Below, piece after piece: positions 35,784 to 48,300 of a stretch of 64,000 nucleotides of DNA. Within the stretch, counting starts at the first letter, position 1; the number at the start of each line of letters is the position of its first letter. The notes beneath the pieces were generated by a model. That model worked only from the letters and a program-made list of their open reading frames with translations, had not been told where the DNA came from and ran no database searches. Position numbers and translations under genes: made by a program. The stretch is taken from positions 1 through 64,000 of the forward strand of contig NZ_JACSDI010000013.1 in NCBI RefSeq assembly GCF_022410515.1, in the 5' to 3' direction. The DNA is from Shewanella cutis. GTDB taxonomy: Bacteria; Pseudomonadota; Gammaproteobacteria; Enterobacterales; Shewanellaceae.

Positions 35784-38393
35784 ATGGATAAACGGCCTAA
35801 CATTGAGGCACAAGCCCCGTTAACACAATGGCAAAAAAGCCTGCCGTTTAAAGTCACGTTGATCCAACTGCTCATCGCCAGCATCCTCATTTTCAGCACA
35901 GCTTGGGTCATTCTTAATATTCAGACACAACAAATCAATGAGCAACAGACTTTACTGAATCAAAATCACGGTCAAATTATTATTGCAAAACTGCAGGAAA
36001 TGACCTCTCAAGTCGAAAATCAAGTCAATGCGATAAGCCAAATCGCCATGCTCTACCGCCACGAACCTGAACAGCTCAGCAAAAGTATTCCCGAATTACT
36101 CTCGATTGAAAGTCAAAAAGACATCATTTCAGGTGGTGGCATTTGGCCTGAGCCTGGGGCATTTAATCGGCAAAAATTCCGTGATAGTCTGTTTTGGTCA
36201 CACAATATTCACGGTGAGTTAGTGGCTATCGACAGCTACAACGATGACAACTTCCCTAGTTACCACTCTGAGGAATGGTATCGACCAACTCGATTCTTTC
36301 CCGCAGGTAAAGTATTTTGGTCTAAATCCTATGTTGACATTACAACCCATGAACCAATGGTCACAGCATCTAGCGCCATGTGGATGGAACATCAATTCAT
36401 TGGTGCAGCGACGACAGATATCAGCCTAGAAAAACTCAATCAGCTCCTGCGTAATGCTATGTTGAATGTGAGTGGCTATGTGATGGCACTCGATCATCAA
36501 AATCAAATCCTGGCTTTTCCAAATCGCGATAATACACTTCAATCTCACTCGGACACGACTCATAACCTAATAAGCTTTGATGCATTTGCTCAAACCGAGC
36601 AAGCATTAACCCCTATCGCCTCGGCGATACACTTAGCCGATCGCACCTTTATCGAACAAGCAATTGCAGAGCGCGTATTTACTCAAGAGCAAATGGATAA
36701 TCTCACTCGTTTAAGCAAAGATAGCGAGCGGGATATGCTCTCAGCCATAGTAAACGATAATGCCAAAAATCATTTTTCGACCCCAAAGCGTATCGCGTCA
36801 GTATCACTAGCTATGGATCCTATTCTAAAGGGACCTTCGCTTGTCTCCGTCTTTCTTATGCCCCATACCTATTGGAAAATCTTAGTCGTCACACCAGTAG
36901 CACCTTTAGAGGATACTGCGAAAAAACTGATTGAAAAGGTGGGGCTTTCTTTAGTTCTCATTCAAATGTGTGGCCTCATATTACTGTTTATAATGCAACA
37001 CAAGCTCATCATGGCGCCCATAATGGAAATGGTCAAAGCACTCAAACGTAATGACTCAGCCTCCATCGAACTCAACGCCAAAGAACGTCACGATGAAGTC
37101 GGATTACTGGCAAAAACGTTTTTATCACGAACTCAGCAGCTCGAAATCGCTATGTCGAGTTTGGATGCCAGCAATCTCGCACTGGAGCAACAGTTACTCA
37201 GCCAGCAGCACTTTCAACAGGAGTTAAATAGACATAAAGAACAATTAAGATCCTTATTAGACTATTCATCTACTATCATTTATATCAAAGACTTAAATGG
37301 TAGATACACCTTAGTAAACAACAAATATTGTGAGGTGCTTGGTATCGAGCGACGCAAAATTATTGGTGTAATGGATTTTGAACTCTTTCAACCTCCTCTC
37401 GCCGAGCTGTACCAACAGAACGATCAGAGGGCAAATAACAGTCACGATGCTCTGCATTTTGAAGAACCCATTCCCACTCCCCGTGGCGAAATTATCTACC
37501 ATATGACTAAGTTTGATATCAGAGATGACGAGGATAACTCTATCGGTGTTGGCGCGATTGGATTTAATGTGGATCTGAAAAAACGCCAAGAGAAAGAACA
37601 AGAAAAACTTCTGCAATACCAATTGAATCAACTAAAAGATCAACAGCATAAAACCCAGTTAGCCCAGCAAGAAATCGCCCAATTAAGGGCGCAGTTAACG
37701 GATGCCAATGATGAAATTAACCTGCAAACTCAGCTAAACCGCAATAAGCAACAAAATCAAAAGCTGATGCAACACTTCTTGTCTGACGTAATGAACCAAA
37801 TGATGCAAGAACAGGATCGCCTGCTTGCTCAAGTTTGCCAAAACAAAGATGCCGATCAGCATACCCACGTAGTGCAACTCATGAGTCAACAAGCGGCCAG
37901 ACTAAGGCAAATATCGCAACTCTTTACTGTTCAGCAGAGTGAGATAAGACCGCTTCATTTAGCACAATTTTTTCAACATTTACTGAGCCTGTTGCAGCCA
38001 CAATTTCTCAAAGCACAGGTCAAAGTAAGCCTTAGTTGCGATGAACAATTAGTGATCGATGGCGATGCTTGGCAATATCTCCAATTTTTCTATCGATTAC
38101 TCAATAACACCCTTCAGCATGCATTTAAAGATCACCATCAACACCGAGAATTACTGCTACAACTCAAAAAACAAGGTCAAGAGCTACAGCTATTAGTAAA
38201 GGATAATGGTGTTGGACTATCGGCGTCAAAACTTGAACAATTAAGACATGAAATGCAGCAAAAACAATGTACAGGCACGCTATCAAGCTTAAACCTATGG
38301 ATAAAGGATGAGTTAAAAGGCGAACTCAATGTAAAGAGCGAACTCAATCAAGGCACACGTATCGAATGCCATTGGCCGCTATCTAAGGCTTAG
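35784..38393 (+). CDS. Large membrane sensor: Cache + HAMP + PAS + degenerate histidine-kinase core
   Basis: An 869-aa protein. A transmembrane helix at about 24-46, a long periplasmic part (about 47-378) of Cache type and a second helix at about 385-405 precede a HAMP-like linker (about 405-460), a PAS domain with IIYIKDLNGRYTLVNNKY and GIERRKIIG (about 490-600), coiled coil and a C-terminal GHKL ATPase domain. The ATPase has NNTLQHAF (N box) and DNGVGLS (G1), but the glycine-rich G2 region is replaced by CTGTLSSLNLWIK. The expected HExxxP-type phosphorylation box is not obvious; QHFLSDVMNQ is the closest. No response regulator is adjacent. It is an orphan sensor. Confidence 0.8.
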   Translation: MDKRPNIEAQAPLTQWQKSLPFKVTLIQLLIASILIFSTAWVILNIQTQQINEQQTLLNQNHGQIIIAKLQEMTSQVENQVNAISQIAMLYRHEPEQLSKSIPELLSIESQKDIISGGGIWPEPGAFNRQKFRDSLFWSHNIHGELVAIDSYNDDNFPSYHSEEWYRPTRFFPAGKVFWSKSYVDITTHEPMVTASSAMWMEHQFIGAATTDISLEKLNQLLRNAMLNVSGYVMALDHQNQILAFPNRDNTLQSHSDTTHNLISFDAFAQTEQALTPIASAIHLADRTFIEQAIAERVFTQEQMDNLTRLSKDSERDMLSAIVNDNAKNHFSTPKRIASVSLAMDPILKGPSLVSVFLMPHTYWKILVVTPVAPLEDTAKKLIEKVGLSLVLIQMCGLILLFIMQHKLIMAPIMEMVKALKRNDSASIELNAKERHDEVGLLAKTFLSRTQQLEIAMSSLDASNLALEQQLLSQQHFQQELNRHKEQLRSLLDYSSTIIYIKDLNGRYTLVNNKYCEVLGIERRKIIGVMDFELFQPPLAELYQQNDQRANNSHDALHFEEPIPTPRGEIIYHMTKFDIRDDEDNSIGVGAIGFNVDLKKRQEKEQEKLLQYQLNQLKDQQHKTQLAQQEIAQLRAQLTDANDEINLQTQLNRNKQQNQKLMQHFLSDVMNQMMQEQDRLLAQVCQNKDADQHTHVVQLMSQQAARLRQISQLFTVQQSEIRPLHLAQFFQHLLSLLQPQFLKAQVKVSLSCDEQLVIDGDAWQYLQFFYRLLNNTLQHAFKDHHQHRELLLQLKKQGQELQLLVKDNGVGLSASKLEQLRHEMQQKQCTGTLSSLNLWIKDELKGELNVKSELNQGTRIECHWPLSKA

Positions 38394-38469
38394 AGGACTG
38401 GATTTAGACTAAATTGTACTAGCGCAGTATCCGATTGCGACCAATTGACCGTTATTGGTCATTTGAATA

Positions 38470-38597
38470 GCGCGTCTTGGCGTTTAAGGGTTATTTTGCA
38501 GTAATTTGGCTTACCGTTTCTGCAAGGTAAGGTCCGTAATGTGCCGTTATTCTGCATAAACGGACGACAACACAGCATAAACCGTGCCCAAAGGATT
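38470..38597 (-). repeat. Partial, decayed MITE-like repeat (inverted)
   Basis: About 128 bp match the right half of the element in inverted orientation: GCGCGTCTTGGCGTTT, then a GTTATTTTGCAG-type stretch, ATTTGGCT and ATAAACGGAC. TA lies at the outer end (38468-38469). The inner half is lost. No gene or other feature is seen in the rest of 38394-38711. Confidence 0.7.
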
Positions 38598-38711
38598 CTT
38601 AAGATTTCGATTGATGGACTCTTGCCCTCTAAACATCCCTAGCACCGGTTCGAGTGTAAAACACACTTCCCCCACACATTAGGAATCAACAAAGTACAAT
38701 ATTCGTGCTTT

Positions 38712-39104
38712 TCACTGCCATTGCGCCTCTGCAACCTTGGCCTCATCTAACCATACCTTGGCCAGATGGCGCTCATTCTCGCCGAAAACTTTGACTGGAC
38801 AAGGCAACATAAATGCTAATGTATTGACCATAGCACCGAGGATTTGTGTGTCTGCAATCATGACCACCCGTGAAAAATCACTAAAATGATACACACTAAG
38901 TAAAGCATCATCCCAAAGTGCTCCAACGGTAATGCCAATAAAATCAGCGCTAAACTCGTACCATAAGCGAATACTGGCATGATCTTGTAACTTTGCTTCA
39001 ATGGCGGGAAACAATAAAGTTTCGATATCCTCATGGGTTACCTGACCAGACACAACAATAGTCAACAAATCATCGGCATAACTAGGACGGATAGTTAACA
39101 TCAT
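38712..39104 (-). CDS. STAS/SEC14-like protein (SpoIIAA-like family)
   Basis: A 130-aa cytoplasmic single-domain protein of the SpoIIAA-like (DUF3478) family: beta strand LLTIVVSGQVTHEDI, core helix, FSDFSRVVMIADTQI and a C-terminal amphipathic helix. It has no partner kinase or anti-sigma gene nearby. The product family is fairly clear; the function is unknown. The 39105-39584 region upstream of it contains no convincing gene; a 41-codon frame at 39501 overlaps DUF3802 and was not accepted. Confidence 0.78.
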   Translation of the reverse strand: MMLTIRPSYADDLLTIVVSGQVTHEDIETLLFPAIEAKLQDHASIRLWYEFSADFIGITVGALWDDALLSVYHFSDFSRVVMIADTQILGAMVNTLAFMLPCPVKVFGENERHLAKVWLDEAKVAEAQWQ

Positions 39105-39584
39105 GCTTCTCCTTTATTACAACATCAGAAAATGCGGCTATAGAGTAAAGATACACTCTGTTAATGAATATGCTTGAAAAACATTAAATTATTTTACTCA
39201 CCGTGAGATTTGCCTGACACAGAATGATAAACAGCCTCAAGCAGGAAGGTGATGTAAGTCAGGCATTCCCCGAAAAATGGTAAGCAATGAATTAAATCGA
39301 GAAGGAAGCACCTTCTAAGAAACTCCCAGACTTATCTGCGATGCAGAATGGTTATATTAAAAGTGTTTTTAAAAACAAAAACATATCATCAACAGTAAGA
39401 TAAAAGGCTATGAGGCACTCAACGCTGAGAATAAGTAAAACGGCAGCCCCTTGAACATGATGTGTATATGGCCATAAATACACAAAGTGGAGACATTCTG
39501 ATGATGTCTAAACCAATGGCAAAACAACTTATGCACGTATGGACGGTGTACTCAATTTACTCAAACACAGATTTCGCGGTCACA

Positions 39585-39941
39585 TTAAGCATGGGCTTGA
39601 GATTTAGCGATTTCTTGATCGAATAAATTTTTGATTAATCCTGAAAACTCAAAGATGAACAGGGTTTGCTCTGGTGTTGCCCTATGATTGGCTACTGAAG
39701 CGAGGATTTCCTCGAGATCATACACAATCGCATCGACCTCGCGGATAATGGTATTACGCTCTGCAAAAGAAAGTGAGGGATTTTGGCCGCAAACCATAAT
39801 AATTTGAGCGGATAATTGTTCCTCAAACAATTCCATTACAGTATCGTCGGACACATTTTGAATATCTGGCGTTTCGAACAAGCCAAGATGCTCAGTCAAA
39901 TACTGGATCAAATGCATGTAACCGTCTTTATCTGTGACCAT
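39585..39941 (-). CDS. DUF3802 family protein
   Basis: A 118-aa, acidic, largely helical protein typical of DUF3802, which is found in Shewanella and relatives. No catalytic residues are evident. It is monocistronic between the STAS gene and yceI. Its function is unknown. It supports assigning the window to the Shewanella group. Confidence 0.78.
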   Translation of the reverse strand: MVTDKDGYMHLIQYLTEHLGLFETPDIQNVSDDTVMELFEEQLSAQIIMVCGQNPSLSFAERNTIIREVDAIVYDLEEILASVANHRATPEQTLFIFEFSGLIKNLFDQEIAKSQAHA

Positions 39942-40109
39942 TTTTAACCCTTAAAACAACTAAATCGAGCGCCATCAAGGACACTGTCAAATCTAAAAAT
40001 CCTCAACACCACCCATCAAGTGGTAAACATGAGTATTAAACGTCAGCCACCCGATAACCTATCTCAAATAGAGCAGCCGACGTATTGATCTAAACCAATC
40101 TTATCGTTG

Positions 40110-40685
40110 TTACTTTGTTAAGGTTAGTACAAACGACACCGGAACGGCTTGGCTAATACTAGATAAACCTGCAATATCACGCAACTTATCGACCCCCGCG
40201 ACCAAGTCAAATTCATTGGCATTGACTATTATGGGCTGAAAACTACTAACCATCAGTTTATTATCAGATACTTTGGTCACAATTACCGAAAAAGTTTTTG
40301 TTTGCTGTTTTCCATGTAGGGCAATTTTGCCATCAATGTCAGCAAGCTTTGACTCACCAACAGCAAGTTCTTTGAGCATTTTGCTATCCACTTGGGAGCT
40401 CAATTTCAGTTCAGGATACAATGACACTTCAAACAACAGGTTTTGCATGCGCTCATCACGCACATCAATACCCGTAGCCACGCTCATTAAAGGAACGGTG
40501 AGTTCAAATTGACCATTGTCATTAAGCACACCTTTTAGTTGCTTAAAATGATGGACCTCGGCGATATCGCCCTTTTTAACCGAAACGAAACTAACCCTAG
40601 AGCCCTGCTCAGTGACTTGCCACTGGGCAAAGCTGCTAAAACTGATCAGTACTGATAATGCCGCGATTCCTATCAATTTATTCAT
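40110..40685 (-). CDS. YceI family periplasmic lipid-binding-like protein
   Basis: A 191-aa protein with a signal peptide (about 1-20, core IAALSVLISFSSF) and a lipocalin-like YceI domain (SRVSFVSVKKGDIAEVHHFK). The frame starts upstream at 40724, but ATG 40685 (MNKLIGIAAL) places the signal sequence at the N-terminus. YceI members bind polyisoprenoids or similar lipids; the ligand here is not known. It is on its own, with 148 bp between it and yaiI. Confidence 0.86.
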   Translation of the reverse strand: MNKLIGIAALSVLISFSSFAQWQVTEQGSRVSFVSVKKGDIAEVHHFKQLKGVLNDNGQFELTVPLMSVATGIDVRDERMQNLLFEVSLYPELKLSSQVDSKMLKELAVGESKLADIDGKIALHGKQQTKTFSVIVTKVSDNKLMVSSFQPIIVNANEFDLVAGVDKLRDIAGLSSISQAVPVSFVLTLTK

Positions 40686-40833
40686 TGTATCCATCCTCAA
40701 TTTTGATTTTAAAGATCCGGCCATTAACCCAAACCATTGAGTTAACAGCTGTTCTTAGCATGGGAAACTGTGACAAAGATCACCTAGCCCTCGCTAAAGA
40801 TACTCTTTTAATTGATCAGCGACCAGTGAACAA

Positions 40834-41289
40834 TCATTTAACTCGCGCCAGCCATTTGTCTAAACTATTGGCAAAATTCTGTTTATCGGCAGCAGACAAA
40901 GCATCAGGCCCGCCTGTATGCACACCCGATGAACGTAAATCTTCCATAAAATCACGCATCGTGAGTTTTTGGCGAATATTGTCTGTCGTATAGAGTTCAC
41001 CGCGAGGATTAAGGGCTAATGCCCCCTTCTCAATGACGAGGGCCGCAAGCGGAATATCAGCGGTGATCACTAAATGTGTGGCCTCAACATGGTCAACAAT
41101 ATATTGATCTGCCACATCAAAGCCTGAGCCGACACGCACTTGACTGATATAAGGCGATGGTGGCACTCGTAACATTTGGTTCGCCACCAACACTAACGGC
41201 AGTGATTTACGCTCAGCCGCGCGAAATAAAATCTCTTTAATCGGATTTGGGCAGGCATCGGCATCGACCCAAATTTTATAATTCGCCAC
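40834..41289 (-). CDS. YaiI/YqxD family (UPF0178) protein
   Basis: A 151-aa protein with the PIN-like acidic pattern [14 protein letters not shown] near residues 7-20 and the conserved VITADIPLA stretch (about 73-81). UPF0178 proteins resemble PIN-type nucleases, though activity is unproven. It starts 26 bp after the pdxH stop on the same strand and is probably cotranscribed with it. Confidence 0.9.
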   Translation of the reverse strand: MANYKIWVDADACPNPIKEILFRAAERKSLPLVLVANQMLRVPPSPYISQVRVGSGFDVADQYIVDHVEATHLVITADIPLAALVIEKGALALNPRGELYTTDNIRQKLTMRDFMEDLRSSGVHTGGPDALSAADKQNFANSLDKWLARVK

Positions 41290-41315
41290 TTCTTTTGTTC
41301 CTTACATCTCGCGCC

Positions 41316-41954
41316 TTAAGGTGCGAGACGATCAATCTGCCATGCTTGTGCTTCACGAGTATAGAGAAAACGATCATGCAAGCGGTGTTCTCCGCCCTGC
41401 CAGAATTCAATACTCGAAGGTTTAACCAAATACCCTCCCCAAAAGCTAGGTAGAGGCACGTCCCCTTTGGCAAACTTGGCTTTCATTTCAAAAAATTTAC
41501 CTTCGAGCACTTGCCTGGCACTCAGTTTGCTCGATTGCTGCGATACCCAAGCCGCAATTTGGCTGTCCTTTGGCCGCGTCATAAAGTATTTCAGCACTTC
41601 GGCGGTAGAAAGCGGCTGCGCTTCACCCAGAATCGACACTTGGCGCTCTATGGGATGCCAAGGAAAATGCAAACTCACCTTATTATTGGCCGCAATCTGC
41701 AGTGCTTTGCGGCTACCTAAGTTAGTAAAAAACACAAAACCGCTATCATCGAAGCGTTTTAATAACACAATTCGTTGAAAAGGTTGGCCATGCTCATCCA
41801 CTGTTGCCACACACATAGCAGTAGGATCGCTCAGCTGTGCATCTCTGGCTTGTGTCATCCACAATTCAAATAGCTGCATCGGGTTTTGGGGTAAATCGGC
41901 GCGTCTTAGGCCACCTTGGGTATATTCACGGCGAATATCACTGAGATCTGTCAT
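41316..41954 (-). CDS. pdxH: Pyridoxamine 5'-phosphate oxidase
   Basis: A 212-aa FMN enzyme that makes pyridoxal 5'-phosphate from PNP or PMP. Signatures present are [14 protein letters not shown] near the N-terminus, [19 protein letters not shown] and the C-terminal [14 protein letters not shown] stretch with FMN and PLP contacts. Length equals E. coli PdxH within a few residues. Followed by yaiI. Confidence 0.96.
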   Translation of the reverse strand: MTDLSDIRREYTQGGLRRADLPQNPMQLFELWMTQARDAQLSDPTAMCVATVDEHGQPFQRIVLLKRFDDSGFVFFTNLGSRKALQIAANNKVSLHFPWHPIERQVSILGEAQPLSTAEVLKYFMTRPKDSQIAAWVSQQSSKLSARQVLEGKFFEMKAKFAKGDVPLPSFWGGYLVKPSSIEFWQGGEHRLHDRFLYTREAQAWQIDRLAP

Positions 41955-42084
41955 AGGATTTCCTTTTGCAAGCGCACAATGATTGCTATCGGTGCAATCC
42001 GCTAATAAGCAAAGTTTACCATGCCTGACACAGAAAACCGCGTGCCAATCACAGAAAACCGGGTCTAATAAACTGAAGTACCAA

Positions 42085-42113
42085 CAAAAACGCCTTGCTA
42101 AGCAAGGCGTTTA
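42085..42113 (-). terminator. Terminator of ligA
   Basis: On the minus strand the stem CGCCTTGC / GCAAGGCG is followed by TTTTTG, 23 bp beyond the ligA stop. Confidence 0.88.
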
Positions 42114-42135
42114 ATCAGTGAGATTAAATGAACAG

Positions 42136-44223
<2,088 letters not shown>

Positions 44224-44302
44224 TTAAGCATCAAAAAATTGCAAAAAATGAGGCCGCATTTAGCGGCCCCATCTGTCTATCACCGCGGAGTCGCGGCTTG
44301 CA

Positions 44303-45331
44303 TTAGGCGTTGGCGCGAATACGGTGTAAATAATCTTGCTTGGTAAATTCGCCCCAAGGTTGGCGCTGACCATCAAGCACTACCGCATCAATATCGTCCG
44401 CCAGTTGCCGCGCCGAGTTCAGCATAATAGAGAAATTCATTAAGGCATCGCCATAACAAGGTAGCGTCATAAAAAACACCACACCTTGAGTGCTGAATTG
44501 CTCCATATTGTCTGGGTCAAATACACCAGGTTTTACCATATTAGCAATCGAGAACAACACCTTACCATTACCAGCATTATCCACATGACGATGGAAAATA
44601 TTCATATCGCCATATTTAAAGTTAAGTGTTAAGAAGCAAGGTAACAATTCGGCGCCATTAAGTTGCTGACCTTCTTTAGCCACTACGTGCAGCACTAATA
44701 CATCGCGTGGCTCGCCTAAGCTCTCTTCAGTTTCCGGAGCTTCTTCAACCGCTTGAGGCTGCTGTTCTTGATACACTTCGTCATCAAACAAGGCCGTTTG
44801 TGTCGGCTTTTGTACTTGAGCACGTTGCTCTTCAGCCACCTTTTGCGCCACTATCGCCGCATGGGATTGACCGGCGTGTACTTGATTTAAGTGCGCTGCA
44901 TTACTTTGCAATACCGGCTCTTGGCGAGACGCCTTCGTGCCTCGATGTGGCTCTTTCACACTCGGGGATTGCAAACTAAAGTCGGGCTGTACCATGCTGG
45001 GTTCTTGCTTAAACTGTGGCTTAGACTCAATTTGCGGTTCAACTTTAGCCTCTTGCTTTAAATAAGGATTAACCGCTGGAGCCTCAGGAGTTTGAGGTTC
45101 ACTCGCCTTACGAACTCTTACGGCGCCAATCCCATCGGCGTCGAAACCATCAGCATCGACACGCTTAGGCGCGCCCTCGCCACGCTCTGCCTGCTTTTTG
45201 TAGAAATTGCCCATCGGACTATCTTTCAATGACTTAGGCTGTTGTCTTCTGATAGACCAAAATCCATGCACCAGCACAGCAACTATGGCTATGGCGCCTA
45301 AAACGAACAATACTAGTTGCAAATCTTCCAT
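44303..45331 (-). CDS. zipA: Cell-division protein ZipA
   Basis: A 342-aa protein that tethers FtsZ to the inner membrane. A single N-terminal transmembrane helix (about 5-24, VLFVLGAIAIVAVLVHG) is followed by a basic patch, a long proline/glutamine-rich disordered linker (about 40-195) and the C-terminal FtsZ-binding fold (about 205-335, DVLVLHVVAKEGQQLNG). It lies 26 bp downstream of smc and 91-97 bp upstream of ligA. The gap to ligA holds a GGCCGC / GCGGCC hairpin near 44250. Confidence 0.94.
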   Translation of the reverse strand: MEDLQLVLFVLGAIAIVAVLVHGFWSIRRQQPKSLKDSPMGNFYKKQAERGEGAPKRVDADGFDADGIGAVRVRKASEPQTPEAPAVNPYLKQEAKVEPQIESKPQFKQEPSMVQPDFSLQSPSVKEPHRGTKASRQEPVLQSNAAHLNQVHAGQSHAAIVAQKVAEEQRAQVQKPTQTALFDDEVYQEQQPQAVEEAPETEESLGEPRDVLVLHVVAKEGQQLNGAELLPCFLTLNFKYGDMNIFHRHVDNAGNGKVLFSIANMVKPGVFDPDNMEQFSTQGVVFFMTLPCYGDALMNFSIMLNSARQLADDIDAVVLDGQRQPWGEFTKQDYLHRIRANA

Positions 45332-45357
45332 TGGTTACCCTGTCTTTCTTCTAGTTA

Positions 45358-48300
45358 TCACGCGTCGGCCATCGCCACCGCTTGCTCTAAATCTACTGCG
45401 ACTATACGGGATACACCCGGCTCATGCATAGTCACACCGATAAGTTGATCAGCCATCTCCATCGTAATTTTGTTATGGCTGATATAGATAAACTGTACAC
45501 TCTGCGACATTTCCTTCAATAATCGACAGAAACGTTCTACGTTGGCATCGTCTAAGGGCGCATCCACTTCGTCTAACATACAGAAGGGAGCTGGATTCAA
45601 CCTGAAAATCGCGAATACCAATGATAAAGCCGTTAGGGCTTTTTCACCACCGGAAAGAAGATGGATTGTACTGTTCTTCTTACCTGGGGGCTGGGCCATG
45701 ATGGTCACGCCCGTTTCTAATAAATCGTCTTCCGTCAACGCTAAGTACGCCCGTCCACCACCGAACACCTTGGGGAATAAACGTCCCAAATCCTCGTTGA
45801 CCGCATCAAATGTGGCTTTAAAGCGGGTGCGAGTCTCCTTATCGATTTTACGAATGGCTTCTTCGAGTGTTGCAAGTCCTTTATTGAGATCTTCATCTTG
45901 ATGATCCAAATAGGATTTTCGCTCACTTTGCTGCTCAAATTCTTCGATCGCCGCGAGGTTTATTGCACCTAAGCGGATAATTTTTTGGCGGATCTGATCC
46001 AAATCACGCTGCCACTTATCTGGCTGACCGTCGTTAGGCAGAGAATCAATAATCTGAGCGAGCACAATTTGCTGCTCCGATAGGGCTGCCAACTGGCTAT
46101 CAGCCTGCCCTTTTAATCCCTCACGACGTAACTTTAACGTGCTCAGGCTTTGAGTCAAGCCCTCAAGCTTACCAAGCTCTTGTTTTTGCTTTAATCCTAT
46201 ACTGTTTAACGTTTCAGTAAGTGAACATTGTTGTGACCTGAGGCTTTTAAGTGTCTGTTGCTGACTCTGCTGCTGATTAAGTAGCTGTGCCAATTGTTCA
46301 CTCAGCTTTGCGGTTTGCTGATCGCCATGCAGCTGCGCGACACTGGCAAGCTGGGCAGACAGCGTTTCCCGAGACTGGACTAATTCATTGACACGGACCC
46401 GCTGTAATTCGATTTGCTCGGTGCTGACCGCCATGCGAGTCGTCACGGATTGCAAACTCGCATTGAGGGTTGATAAGCGGCGCTGGGTATCGCTAATTTG
46501 AGCCTTAAGCGCTTGATGGCGCGCTAAATCCCCTTGGGCATCTTGGCTTTGTTGCTGCTGTTTATCAATACTTTGTGCTAGGGCGTCAGCAAGTTCATCC
46601 TCTTGCTCCGAAAGCAGCATTAACTGCTCAGCAAGCTCTGCTAACTCAGCATGCGTTCGAGCGACAGTGTCTTCTAGCTGCGCCCGTTTAGCTTCGCGCT
46701 GTTTGGCCTGAGCCTCTGCGTTACTAAGCTGGGTAGATTTGGTGGCTTTATTGAGCTGTAACTGATGCAAGCGTTGCGTGCCTTGGTTTACGCTGTCACG
46801 CACCTGTATTAGTTGCTGCGAAAGCTCATCGAGCCTTGTCTGTTGTACATCTCGCGACTGCACACACTCGGCTATCGCCTCGCTTAACTGCGTTTGTTCT
46901 TTACTCAGTTGCACAAGGGAATGGCTATTGTCTTGTTTAGCAATCAAAAACCCTTTGCCGAATAGATAACCATCGGCAGTGACAATCCGCTCATCGGCCG
47001 CCAAGCTAGCAAGCTGCGCTTGGGCGCTGTCAAGATTATCAGCCCATTTTAGCCCATTAAGCCAAGGTGCAAGATTCACATCCGCTTGCAACTTGATGGG
47101 TGAGCCTTCGATATGATCATCAATCTTTTCTAAGCACCTTGCATCTGTATAAAACCCTAGCTCATTTGCACTAACGCCAACGGGTAATGTCATTAAGCCC
47201 TGCAGCGCCAGTTCGGCGGCGGCTTCCCAGCCATTTTCCACTTGAATGCTTTGCCACAGCTGCGGCTTATCACTTAACTCTTCTTGTTTTGCCAGCCATT
47301 GTTCAACCAGCTCAAAGCGTGCTCGCATTGAGGTTAACCGCTGTGATAGCTGCTCAAATTCGCCACGCGCAAGATCTAACGCTTGAGTATTTTCAACAAG
47401 CGCTAACTCAAGCTCTTGATTTACTTCAACTTGCTGAGTTATTACTTGTTCTAAGAGTTCAATTTCTTGACTAAGTGATGCGCTGTTATCCTCCAAAGCA
47501 TGCTCAGTGAGCGAGGACAACTCTTGCTGCTGTTCTTCATGTAACTGGGTTTTATGGGCGCATAATTGTTGCTGATGAACAAGTTTGCTGCGGTGTAATT
47601 CGAGTTGCAGCTTATGTTGGGCAACGGCCGACGCTTGAGTTCTAGCCACTTCCGTCTGAGTTTCACTACGTGAAACACTCATTTCCCACTGGGCTTGCAG
47701 CTCATCCATCATCTCTTGCTGCAACGCATGCTGCGGCAAAAGCTGGGCTTGTTCCCCCTCAAGCGCATAAAAACTAGCCTGATATGTGTCTAATTTGGCT
47801 TTGTTTTGCGTTATCTGCTCGTTCAACTGTTCGAGCTGAGTATGTAGCTGGGCATCGCGCTGCTTTTGACTTTGTAATTGTTGCTCTAACTTGGCGATCT
47901 CTGTGCCCGTCAGATAATAGGCCTCCACCGCGTGCTGTTCTTGCTCGGCTAACTGCGAAAGTTTAACTTGCAGCTCAGTGCTTTCTAATTCGCTAGTTTG
48001 CGCTAGGGATTGCGCCGCCGCTTGTTGCAGCTCAAGTGAGTTAATCTGCTCCGACAAACTCGCCATCTGGCTCTGCAACTCTTGGTAACGCATCACCAGC
48101 AACTCGGCGTGGGTTTTGCGCTCCGCCTGTTTCAACTCACGATATTGTATTGCCGCTTTGGCCTGCTGGCTGAGTTTGTCTAATTGTTTACCTAATTCGC
48201 TGCGAATATCACCTAAACGCTCTAGGTTTTCGCGGGTGTGGCGAATACGATTTTCAGTTTCACGCCGACGCTCTTTATAGCGAGAAATTCCCGCCGCTTC

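Noticed and set aside
39501..39626. 41-codon open frame with a weak GGAG site
   Set aside because: It overlaps the 3' end of DUF3802 on the opposite strand and has no recognisable sequence; too weak to call.
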